Position numbers and translations under genes: made by a program. A stretch of DNA of 64,000 nt from Hetaerina americana (taxonomy: Eukaryota; Arthropoda; Insecta; Odonata; Calopterygidae), in the NCBI GenBank assembly GCA_022747635.1, contig JAKTNV010000004.1:86727052-86791051 (forward strand), in the 5' to 3' direction. The notes under the pieces are model-generated. The model was not told where the DNA came from. It searched no databases and saw only the letters and a program-made list of their open reading frames with translations. Shown piece by piece: positions 11,860 to 22,679 of this stretch (its first letter is position 1; each line of letters opens with the position of its first letter).

Positions 11860-11904
11860 GAATAAAAATTGTGTGGAAGTTACAAAGTATATTCATTTAA
11901 ACAA

Positions 11905-14900
11905 AAATTAATTTGCTTTCGAATGTTAACGTATATTGTCACATTAAATTATAACCAAAACATGCTCCACCAGTGTAACGGTTATATATCAATGAAGACT
12001 ATAAGGGGGTAAAATATTTTACGTAAGACAAAATAAAAAAACGTACCTAAACTGAACTGACATTAATGAAATACCCTGAATAAATATCTCAAGGATATAA
12101 TCTACGATTAAAAGTAGAGTAGTATTTTTGTAGATGATTATGATTTGTTTCTGAATATGAACGAAAAATATTAAATTTTTCGATCAGTCACAATCACAAG
12201 GAGAATTGCTAATGAATTCACAGGAAGGTTATTTGAGGAAATAAACAGCTTCAGGTGTTTGTGTTGATAAAATAATGCTAAATAAAACCAATCATTTATT
12301 AACTTGAAAAGTAAGACTAGTGAAAATGAAAATAGTAAGAATAATTCTAATCTACTGGGTAGAAGAGAGAATAAAGAAACAAAGAATGTTAAAGAATCAA
12401 ATTTCAGTCAGGTTATCTAGGCTAATGGCGGTGAGGAAATATGGTCAATTGATGAGACTAGTTGAAAGAAAGATATGGGAGAAAAGACCTGAAAAGGGAA
12501 AGATCGAGGAAGCCAATCTTAGTCTCACTAATGATGATGACGCAAATTTGCCTGTGGCATTACAAGAACGTAAGTATGTAGGGGAACACCTCAAAGCCTG
12601 CCAGGCCTCATACGAATTCCACGACTGAAACCGACTTTCGAACGCCATAGAGGACACGCTAGCACTGAGACAGGAGACGAGAAATGGGAGTGGCTCTTTC
12701 TCCCAGCATTCTTTCCCTCATTCGGGGAAGTGGATTGTGGTGCCATTTGGAAGACCGCGAGAGAGGCGCGGCCAAAGAAGAATGAAATTTCGAAGCGACT
12801 CGATCTTTCTCTTCGCATTAAAACCAACGCCCAAACTGCGGACAAGTCGGGAGGAAATTCATCGCTCATAATATAAGCCTCTTCGGAAATTCGCCTCCAA
12901 GAAAGGTGTGTTGGCCGCTTGAATGAATGTGAGACCCCCCGCCGATCGGGAATGCCAGTTCGGAACCCCGGGTCATGCCAAACAATGTTTTCTTGATGAG
13001 CGTCCGAGGATTTGATTGTGTTAACCCACACTCCAGCGAGTGTAAGCAAGACTTCCGGTAGTTTGTAGGAAGACTTACGTAGAAATAATAAATTACAATT
13101 TTCATTGAAATTGAAGGAAAACCCTAGATTTTTCCATGGAATTACATAGAATGTCTGAAAATGTTTCTATTAGGATCGAGAAATAATGTTGAGACTCGCC
13201 TAAATGGTATTTATTTGGCATGATTATGTGAATGCGCCTGCACACAAGGCATCTTCTGTGGTGACATTAAAATTTCCTCATAGGCGAAGCATGTAGTCCA
13301 TACCGGAGAAATATTTCGCAACGAAACAAATTACTCGGCGAAGAAACACCTGAAAGTTAATTGCATATTACTTTGAAGTGACATCACATACAAACTATGA
13401 CTTTGCGCAATTTTCCCTCGTGAAATATATCACAGAAGAACGGGATATTATTATAAATGTAACATAATCGACTGTCCAAGTCCAAGTTTTCGACTGACAA
13501 AGAAAACTGACAAAATTTCGCGTCAATTATCGGCCCCTTCTTTATCTCAGTATGAAATTTAATTTCAAGAGTTCTGATCTGTGCCATTTAAAAAACGAGC
13601 TAGTTTCAGGAATTGAACATGACAATGATGTGGACCCATGAATTCGGAAGTCCATTTTATTCGTTGACAATTTGACTCGTGCAATGTAATCGTAACCCGG
13701 AAATACAGTCACGCGAATCGAGCGCATTTTATCCGTCATTTATTCTGCGACGAGTTGGCGGTCACCATTTCTCAAAGAAGAAAAACAAAGAGAGGAAAGC
13801 ACTTTCCTCGATAACGACGCGGCTGCCAAACTAACTTCTCGCCAAGAGTGAGGGCGTTAGTCAATGGCCATCAGTTCCCTTTCGGCTCCTTTTTTTCCGC
13901 CTTCAAGAAATGGAGAAAAGTGAAAGCGCGCGTTTCGAGAGCAAACAACAGGAAAATCATGTGGAACTTCTCAAAGGCCAGGCTGCTCAAAATTCCTAGG
14001 ATATTGAACGGATATTAAAAGGCGAAACAGGGCCGGGAGAGCAGAGTTTATTTATTAGATAACGAAGGGAGAATTGAGTTGAGAAAAGAGTGTATAATGC
14101 TTGCATTTTCCATTATAAATATCAGTTCTGTCACCGATTGAATTTGACATAGAGTGCCATAGAGCGAAGTATATACAGATTTTTTACCATACATATTTGT
14201 GAGGGCCTACAGCCATCCGCTCGGAAATTGAATGGGCAAAAGAACAAGGCTGTGAGATCACCTCGTGCAAAGCGTCCGAAAGGGCAAAGTGTAACCTTAC
14301 GTTTAGAGGTGACTTGCATGGTCCTTCCTCTCCGTCAAAAATGATTTCCCAATATGGTACCGAGAATAATGGCACTATTTGCCTTTAGCGGAACGTATCC
14401 TGTATTCCGTGCCTTAAAGGGCTGTCGTTGCCTAACAACGCCCTTTGCAAAACAGCTGTTTTGGAATTAAGACAGTATTCCATATTGTAAGTCGTGAAGG
14501 TCGACATAACTCTCGCAAAGGCAGAAGTTTTTGCATGTAAAATACTGCATTTTTATTACATGAATGTGGGAGGTCTAAGGATTTGTTCGTAATCAGTAGA
14601 ATGTCGCATGAAAAAATCTTTACAGGCATTTATTTACGATATTTACATCCGAAGGTGTTAAGTAATGATATAGTGGTGTGCCAAGGAAGATTTTGGGGAG
14701 CGAAATATTCCCCGGAGTTCATTCCCTCGGGATACGTATTATTTTCGGCGGAAAAGAAAACGGAAACGGAAGTAACAAAAATTTTCGATCGTTTTACAAA
14801 TTCCCCCAATATTTTATTGTCGCCGTTTATGTGAGGTTGATCGGAGGATAGCTGTTTATCGATTAAAAAACCTTTATTGATTTGATTACAGGCAACCTTA

Positions 14901-15778
14901 CATACTTTCATAGCTTCCAAAATAAACAAAAACTTCAAGATGCCATTTTCTAGATATTAAGCCTGAATTTTCTCAGAAATTCAAAGCTATTTCTGCTATC
15001 CATGGCCATATGCGTCGAGACCTGGTCAGATCCTAAATGCGGAAATATAAAAAGCTTCGATTCACCCTCGAGCCATTCCCATCGAGTATTTCAGGGGACC
15101 ACCTTACTTTCAGTGGAAATTCTCCGTAAGAGTGGTTTATTTATTGTTTTATTTCGGGAAGAAATGCATACAAATGTTCCCGAATGAAAATCCGCGCATC
15201 CGCAAACTTTGAACGATAGCTTGTTTTTAGTCAACTTGCAAGCGTGTTTGGAAAAAAAGTTTATCGGCCCAGCCAACACGCTCGTAGCTTAAGCCTTCCT
15301 CTTCCCACAATCAACAGTGCAAGGGGCCCACCTCGGGAGCTCTTCCACCAGGGACAAGGTCAGCGAGTTCTCGCCCACATCGTGCACTCATCGAGCCTCC
15401 TCCATGCCCACTCCAACGGCCCGTTTCTACGCGCCTTAGCTGGGAGACGAGGAAAGGCGAAGGAGAAAGGTACACATTAATTCCCTCACTCTCTTCCTGA
15501 AATTATGAGCGGCTTGGATGGATGCTATGGAGAGAGGAGTCGGAAGGTGGCAGAGAGGGAGGGAAGATGACCCAGCCGTTTTCGTCGACAATTTACATAC
15601 GACAATCAACGATCCACTCACAAGAGAAACCTCTTCAACTCGGAAGCCATAGTCATGGGCTCTTGGGCGTCTCGGACTCCGGAGTCCGTTTCTGACGACG
15701 CATTATTATCGCCGTCCGTCGCCTCTATCGACCAGAAATGTAATGACTCATTGATGGTGTAAACTATTGGCTTTGGAT
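11905..15778. other. Spacer with several unrecognised open frames
   Basis: No gene recognised. A lysine/arginine-rich frame at 12320-12628 (102 codons, +) has a perfect donor consensus (GTAAGT) at about 12570 and an acceptor-like TTTCAG near 12408, so a short exon is conceivable; no family is seen. GC-richer blocks at about 12640-13050, 13740-14000 and 15270-15700 contain open frames on both strands but no motif that I can defend. Confidence 0.35.
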
Positions 15779-15789
15779 ATGTAAGGTGT

Positions 15790-17068
15790 TAATTGCGAAG
15801 AACATAAAAATTGAGTCTGCAGTCTCAAGCATCGAAAATACTTACTCGGATAATCAGCCGACGAAGGGAAGGAAAGGTATGAGAAAGCCTTTCGGAAAAC
15901 CAATTTGGATTCAGGAAAAACTGAGGAACAAGAGAGGCAATACTCAGCTTGAGGGAACTGGCCGAAAAATTGATTCATGTAAACAAGCCATTATATGTGG
16001 TATTCGTAGACTTGGAGAAGACCTTCGACAATGTCGAATGGAACTAAATTTTCAAGATACTAGAAGCGCGTGTACTGGGCTACAATGACAGAAGAATTAT
16101 CCATAGCCTCTACAAGACTCACGTAACAACCATGCAAATGTAAAACGGAAGGAAAATAGAAGCCAAAATAAACAAAGGAGTTCGACAAGGATACAACCTC
16201 TCGCCAGCACTAGTCAACGTTCATCTAAAATAGACAATAAAGGAAGCACAAGAATTGGGCATCAAAGGAGTCAAGGTGAATGGCGAAGAAATTAACATGC
16301 CGCAGTTAGCAAGCGACATCGCAGTTGTAGCAGAGAGGCGAGAGGACCTGGAAGCAAACTTGCATTCTTTGGACCAAGTATTTCGGGAATATAATATGAG
16401 CATCCAAAAGAAGAAAACAAAAATCCTTGGGTGGGAAGAGAGAATGCAGATATCACAATTCGAGGAGTGAAGCTAGAGCAAGTGGAATCCTTTATCTACT
16501 TGGGCAGCAGTATAACACGGGATGGAAGAAGCTCGACCGACATCAAGCGAAGAATAGCCCAAGCAAAGAAGGCGTTCATTGAGAAGAGGCAACTACTATC
16601 AGAGAACATAATATTGCAAACAAGGAAGCAGTTCGTCAAAACGTCCGTGTGGATGATGGCACTCTACGGAACGGAGACATGGAATATTGGAAAAGTGGAC
16701 CAACAAAGAATAGAAACATTTGAAACATGGTGCTGGAGGAGAATGCTGAAGATAAAATGGACAGACAAACTGAGGAACGATGAAGTATATGGAAGAGGAA
16801 AGAACCATATGGAGAGCTCTTCGGCAAAGTAGAACTAGATGGGTTGGACGTACCTTGAGGAAAAATGGATTAGTTAAAAACATAATAGAAGGGATAATTG
16901 AAGGAAAGATCCCGCAAGATTGGCCAAGAGGCAAGTACATAGGGCAAATTAAGAAGGACGTAAAACGGGGAACCTATCAGGGGATGAGAGAATTAATACT
17001 AAATAGGGAAGAATAGAGGGCTGCAGCAAACCAATCTTAGGATTGAAATACAGATGATGATGATGATG
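15790..17068 (+). mobile_element. LINE-I: 5'-truncated non-LTR retrotransposon with target duplication
   Basis: Pieces of reverse transcriptase appear in order. Motif A is FVDLEKTFDNVEW at about 16000-16040; then comes GVRQGYNLSPALVN at about 16170-16210. The catalytic FADD box is changed to LASDIAVVA at about 16310, so the first catalytic Asp is lost. A C-terminal region (KLEQVESFIYLGSSITRDGR onward to 17016) follows. Several stops and frameshifts are present. The 3' end is GGCTGCAGCAAACCAATCTT followed by (GAT)n. The element is bracketed by an 11-bp target duplication, ATGTAAGGTGT, at 15779-15789 and 17069-17079. Clade assignment is uncertain. It is dead as a protein source. Confidence 0.85.
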
Positions 17069-17070
17069 AT

Positions 17071-17138
17071 GTAAGGTGTCAATCCTACAGCCAATATTTC
17101 TCAAATATTCATCATTGGCAATAGGATTGACACCTTAC
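17071..17138. repeat. Hairpin at the LINE-I target site
   Basis: A 17-bp perfect stem (17071-17087 with 17122-17138), a 2-bp mismatch, then 6 more pairs (17090-17095 with 17114-17119) around an AT-rich loop. Before LINE-I inserted, its target ATGTAAGGTGT covered the outer end of the left arm. The structure looks like a tiny fold-back element or a structured site. Confidence 0.8.
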
Positions 17139-17139
17139 A

Positions 17140-18167
17140 GAAATGTGATGTTCCAACACGAAAAAATATTTCGTAGCCAAAGAAAAATACATTATTTTAC
17201 AACCAACGACGCCGCTAAGGAAATATCAAAAAATGTAATATGACATACTTACAACGCTATTTTCCTCCGATTTAGCATATAAGTATGTATTTTCATTTTC
17301 CCATTGGTATCAAAAATTTAGGCAATATTTAATTTTGCAGCATCACGCCTGTTGTGGAATATACGGCCACGGATAATATACAGTACATCCAGTGAATACA
17401 GTGGAATTAATCCTGCCATCACTCTAGCGGCAATCAGGATGCCATGTGAATGTAGACCAATATACAATGCATAAAACTATAGAATAAATTCACAACTGAA
17501 ACTAAGGAATGCATTAAAATGAAGGCGCTATTAATTCGATCGTCATGATTACCGTATTAGATATATTGCGCCAGTGGCGGATCCAGTGGGGTAATAGGTC
17601 CTCAGTCGTCTTTTGTAATAACACTTCTCTTTTTTTTCATTTGGTTACAGCTAATTGTTTCAAATTATCTATCGTTCGAACACCCAATAAATGCACCTCA
17701 AGAGGCCAACTATGGAAGTGACCAGAGCACAAAATCACTGCGAAGCCCAATGATTCACGACCGAAAAAATTTTTTATAGCAAAATTATTTATTCATTTCA
17801 ACTTTTACTCATTTCAGTCTTCCCTTCCCTTCCTCCACTCAACGTATTATTCGGGGCAGTCCTCCCGGAAGTCGTTAAACTCTGATTTCCGCAATCGTTA
17901 ACGACAGTAGGCTGAACGTAATTGATTTAGATGTGAAATTAAATTGTCACTGTCTTTTTTAACCACCATTAATACAATAGCCCGCAAGTAGAAGATTCTG
18001 CACTGTTCATCTTATCGTAAATTCACATATAAGATCCGCATATGGAGCATTTATTGAATTTCAGCATCCGGAGTCGATGCCTCCACTGTTGCGACAAGTG
18101 CAAATTTCTGCAAAATATGACGGTCTTTAATGCTTCAGTTGATTACTATCATCGGATTTGGAGCAGT
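17140..18167. other. Spacer, no gene recognised
   Basis: A phrase common in insect transposon debris, CAGTGGCGGATCCAGTGGGG, occurs at about 17572-17592, but no element boundaries are visible. Nothing else recognised. Confidence 0.4.
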
Positions 18168-18179
18168 ACTTCTTTGTGA

Positions 18180-18477
18180 CGGGATCGAGATGGAACGGTG
18201 GCTATCGTACTGGCTTCCCACCCAGAGGGCCCGGGTTCAAATCCCGGCGGTGTTGAATATTTTTCAGTGGTATCCCTAATTGAGGTGCTTTGTGGAGGGC
18301 ACTTTGAGAAAGTACGCCATCCGTCGGATGGGACGTTAAGCTGCGGACCCCTTGGCGCCTTTCGTAAAGAGTAGGCTAATGCCGACGCCGGGTTTCTCTT
18401 CATCCTTTCCTGCCCTGCCCATTCCTAATGGCGCAAATGACCTCAGCTCTCCGTCGCCTCCCCTAAATACTACTACC
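18180..18477 (+). mobile_element. SINE-1 copy b
   Basis: Full-length tRNA-derived SINE. The head carries a B box, GGTTCAAATCC, at about 18233-18243. The body contains CCGTCGGATGGGACGTTAAG and CTTGGCGCCTTTCGTAAAGA. The tail is AAATACTACTACC. It is flanked by a 12-bp target duplication with one mismatch, ACTTCTTTGTGA at 18168-18179 and ACTTCCTTGTGA at 18478-18489. It is transcribed, if at all, by RNA polymerase III from the internal promoter. Confidence 0.92.
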
Positions 18478-19741
18478 ACTTCCTTGTGAGGGAATGAGCT
18501 TCGCTAGTTTTCAGGCATGACTTGTTGGCGGAGGATTCGCGGAACCAGCCCCTCGCTTTGAATAACCATTCCGCTGCCACTATTATTGAATCATGGCAAA
18601 ACTACACACATCCTTCGAAGAAATAGCGATGAAAAAGTGTCGAACTGGATTCTTTCGAGGTGAATAATAATTCTACTAATCAAATACCTATAGCGAAACT
18701 GGAAAGAGTAGCAAAAATCGAAAATTACCTCGAACGAAGGATTAAACAGTCGAGATTGCAGCGATGGATTTCCCACTATTGATGGTGGCAGTGAGAACTT
18801 CATGATCGGACGCATTCAGCCTGCCGTTTTCCTTCTGCATAAAACACGGTTATTACGTGAAGAGGGTGGGGGCGGAGGCAGGTTATTAATCGTCCTCACA
18901 ATGGTAATTTCCAGAGTTTCAGGGGTTTTAGAAAGCGAGCTTCCCAGATTATGAAGTCACGACTTGGGAAGGGATTCCACAGGGAATTTAATTTACCCGC
19001 AGAAAACATAATTGTCTTTTAAGAATTAGTACTGAAACCAGCATTAGAAATAGTGCAACCAATGCATACATTAAGTCAAATAAGTGCCGTATTAAAATGG
19101 AAAACAAATGAAGGAGAGTCAGAGTTGAGATGGTTAAAGGGAGGTATCTGGGAGAATTAAAAAAAGAAAGCTGGGAAACTTGATTTGATGAGTTCTTAGG
19201 AGTGGACCACGTATTCCTGGTCTATCCATGTGGGTATTTATATATTGCTTCACACATTCCTTTGGCTCATCGGTCACTTACCTCTCTCGCGTCACCGTGA
19301 TGGGTGACCCTTCCCAAATATTACGTCAAACTTTCCCCTTAGCACCCAAAATATGAGCGTCGTCAATTGGTACATTTCAGATTTTATCTCAAAAATTACC
19401 TTATAGATTGACCTTTAAATATTAGATGTCGATGAAAAAAATCAAGAAAGGACCTATACGCCGGAGAAGTATTTATACTAAGTTTAAAAAAATATGTTAA
19501 TTGAGATGTGAGTTAAAATTCTACAAGGTCGGATTCCGAAATTTATTGCCATTAACGCCATGTAATAATATCATAGTTATGACTTTCCTCAACTGCAAAA
19601 GCTACTACCCACTGGTTGCAGTACAGAGGTAAAATCAATCATTTGTAGCAGTACCCAAGGGCAGTACTTAGTGGACACTACCCGCTTTACTGGCGGTAAA
19701 TTTTGAAACCCACTTAAAATCTCACTATTGACTAATGACAA

Positions 19742-19803
19742 AAACTCTCGATAAACTGGAATGGTCGAAATTTATTGTGACCATTCCAGTTTATCGAGAG
19801 TTT
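19742..19803. repeat. Perfect 25-bp hairpin, 12-nt loop
   Basis: Arm 19742-19766 (AAACTCTCGATAAACTGGAA and on) is the exact reverse complement of 19779-19803. No TSD is obvious. It is compatible with a very short fold-back transposon or a structured RNA. Nothing marks it as a known microRNA. Confidence 0.8.
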
Positions 19804-20566
19804 AACCATCATTTAACTTGATAACTACCGTTCAAAAGTGTTAAATTTAACTTCTTTTCGTACTAAATAGTTCATAACATGCCTTTAACAGAAGTTCACA
19901 TACTATAATTAAAATTAATTACTTAAAATTAACTTCATCATTTAATAATTTAAAAAAAGTAATCTAGACATATACACGAGATAGGTTGAACAAAAAAGTA
20001 ATTTTAAGAAAAATTTCGAGGGTCGACTTACACACGAGTGCTTATACTATGAATTAATTACCACCCAAAGCTAAAAATACCCTTGCGAATATCAGACGAA
20101 CCGAAACGTGGCATTGAAAATACAATAAAAGGTAAACAGAAGAGGTATTAAAATAAATGAAATACCTTTTTCATAAACTACGGCTTGAGGCTACACAATG
20201 GCTAGTACCAAAGTTCCGCAGCGTTATTGCAGAATTTGAGTAAATTTATGATGAGAGATGTTTCGGTCGGTATGTGTTTTCAAAGATTTAACTTTTCTAT
20301 AATTTTTATTTTTACTAACTGACGAATGCGCCTACATGAAAATGCACTTTGTGGTGGCTCGTTTTGAAAAATATTTTTCATTGTCTTAATTTTGATCACA
20401 AAAATAATTACCTAGATTAAAAAATTCCACCAATACACAGCTCTCACGTCATACTATGAGAGAATGATGTTTAAATATTTGGTTAATGTTTCGAAGATGC
20501 CTGAAGAAACGAACTGCACTGCAAAAATGGACATGTGTGAGAAATTATGAAGTCGCGAACTTAGAC

Positions 20567-20710
20567 TGAGGGAGAGCGGAGGGAGGAGGGGATGGATGGA
20601 TTTTCCATTCCCTCCTTTTCCCTCCCCTGATTCAACCACCCTTGTATTTTCCTCCCATCCCCACCAAATCCCCTTCCATCCCTCCGACTCTCCCCTCGCC
20701 ATACCTCCAC
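20567..20710. repeat. Purine-rich block followed by pyrimidine-rich block
   Basis: Positions 20567-20602 on + are almost all A/G. They are followed by about 100 nt almost all C/T, with related TCCATCCC/GGGATGGA units. The two halves can partly pair (GGATGGA with TCCATCC), so cruciform or triplex structures are possible. Compositional bias keeps long frames open on the minus strand without evidence of coding. Confidence 0.5.
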
Positions 20711-21949
20711 CGCAGATGATAAGTAATGGGTGCGTGCAGGAGGGGAAACAAGACATTGGGTTTTGATAATGACAGTTGCCTGCCTGCATGAACAGTTCCA
20801 TGGTCGGTCGTAAATGAATTGGTGTGGGATATTAAAAAGTGATTTGCTCACTCTGTGACAGAAATATTTCCCGAATTTGAGCCTCAATCTATTCTTTAAT
20901 GTCAACTTTCTCTTCTTACCCATACTCCTCTACCTTGCTCTGATTTTCTCCTTCACGCAAGTCAGCGTACCGATCCCAAAATAATATTAATTATCATATC
21001 CATGTTTACACTGGTAAAAACACATTTGTATTACTTTTCCATACTCATTCTGAAACTTCTGTGTCCATCCGGATGCATATTGACATACCGAATGAGGATG
21101 GACATGAAGTGAAGAAAAAACTTGAATGCACCCCTTAAATATTCCTGTCAGTTTTTCCCGTTGAAACTAATATGATATAGACTTCTAAATCCAGAACACG
21201 GCCGGTCAAGCCTTCGCAAAATTAACAAAAACCTCGTGGAGTTTTAAATATTCTAAACGCCACTCGCTTAAATGCATCGTCGTTTCGATTATTTAATGGG
21301 CTAATAACTGTAGGGGACAATAAGCATCCATATCTTCGTTTATCAATTTGATGAAAGGGAATGAATATCGTTCAAATATTCTCAAATGAAATGTTTTACA
21401 AAACTCGATTGAAGGACAAAAAAGATTTAAGAACTCAAATATTTTAACTGCATTTTCTTTCAAGACCCATATTAGCCGTTAAATCATTCCAGGCTTTAAT
21501 CAGGCAATACACTCAATTTAAAATCAATAGTTCTGCGGGGAAAATTTTCGATTTTTCCCTCTAAAATCCGTGGAAAACAATAAAAGCTTCCGAGTTCGGA
21601 TTCGAGCGACAAAATTTAATTTTAATATCCACATGCATTGAAAAAGGTACCCATGTGCATATGCCTGTGGTCAGCGCCAACTCAATGTGAGCGTTAGTTT
21701 GGGCGTAAGAGTGTAACAAACAAACAAATTTTCGTATTTATAGATTACTTAAGCTATGCGCGATATTCCCGTTTGAATTGGGCTGAGTCAAAAAAGCTCG
21801 ATTGAACGATACAGACGAAAGATTGAATTTAATGGAATAAACTAAAATTCAGGGAGAGTGGTCTTCAGCGAAGAAACAACGAAGCACAAGCAGAGTGACA
21901 GGGATGACCGAGATAAGAAATTAATGATGACATCCAATAATTAAATAAA

Positions 21950-22679
21950 TTTAGATCCGCATGTTTCAGCACCGAGGTCTCGCAAATTATTCGTACTCCT
22001 ACATACATTAGTCGCTTGGATCATGCATATAAAATTCGGGAAATAGATGCCAGAACTAGCCGACTCAAGGACTCCTTCTTCCCACGGACAATACGGGATA
22101 GCAACTGCAGGGTTATAGATAGCAAAAATTCCACTTGCCACCCTCAGCGTCCAAAAAATAATTAGTTGTATTTAAATGCATGCTCTTCCACTAACCTTAT
22201 GTGTTTTGCTGTAATAACCCACTCTTTCCGAATGACCTCATTCGTGTTCTGTTCATCTGTTTTTAAGTTTCCCTTTCAATCCCTCGTCCCTCTCCGCGGG
22301 GGCAAATTCCTGCTACCTGCAACGTTGGGTCGCATTCCCTGCCTTTTAAAGACTCTTTGGGGGTAGAGTGTTTCGTGGTGCATTTTCATGTGGTAGTGAT
22401 ATTTCAATTTCTTGCTTGTTGTGTCCTGGCTTCCGTGTTGTAGGATGTCTTTCGTGCTGCATCATGGGGTGCAGTTTTTTAGTTGTTTTTCGGTATATGT
22501 GTTTGCATGAGTATTGGATGAAGGGATTTTTGCATGAGTGTGTGCGCTGCTGTGGGTGTTATTTTCCGTGTTGTGTTTTTGCATGTGGTATTTTTCCTTT
22601 TTACGGTTGGTGACCTAACACCCCCCGCCACACGCCCTTGCGGCGGCTTGCGGGGTATTATGTAGATGTAGATGTAGAT
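21950..22679 (+). mobile_element. CR1/L2-like LINE, 5'-truncated copy b
   Basis: The C-terminal coding relic reads KIREIDARTSRLKDSFFPRT (about 22020-22090), matching the equivalent part of the copy at 3.5-4.2 kb. A T/G-rich 3' UTR follows. The end has the family stem-loop (CCGCC...GGCGG within 22620-22656) and a tail of three GTAGAT units at 22661-22679. Only the last tens of codons of the reverse transcriptase survive. Confidence 0.8.

Larger units (their letters stand above)
11739..11904. repeat. Perfect 166-bp palindrome (inverted Penelope-like-element ends)
   Basis: Positions 11739-11821 are the exact reverse complement of 11822-11904, with no spacer (centre CAGGT|ACCTG) and no mismatch over 83 bp per arm. 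Each arm, read outward from the centre, starts with a hammerhead ribozyme, continues through AATAAA (11861-11866 on +), and ends in GTTTAAAT-type sequence. Penelope-like retroelements are known to carry hammerhead ribozymes in their terminal repeats and to have inverted repeat copies. I infer this is two such ends joined head to head. A perfect palindrome could also be an assembly or sequencing fold-back artefact. Confidence 0.85.
18490..21940. other. Spacer with a perfect hairpin and a purine/pyrimidine switch
   Basis: No gene recognised. It contains the 25-bp perfect hairpin at 19742-19803 and the purine-then-pyrimidine block at 20567-20710, described separately. Between about 19830 and 20000 the sequence is unusually rich in TTAAATTTAA-type runs. 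Confidence 0.4.

Noticed and set aside
12591..13105. Overlapping minus-strand frames in a GC-richer patch
   Set aside because: No frame keeps coding-like text throughout and no splice sites or motifs are consistent.
18190..18255. tRNA gene candidates at SINE-1, SINE-2 and the 47.2-kb head
   Set aside because: Acceptor and D stems do not pair and the sequences continue into SINE bodies; only 43070-43141 forms a full cloverleaf with a terminator.
20454..20923. Two overlapping minus-strand frames of 115 and 120 codons
   Set aside because: They exist because of the purine/pyrimidine block and contain low-complexity Gly/Ser/Glu text.
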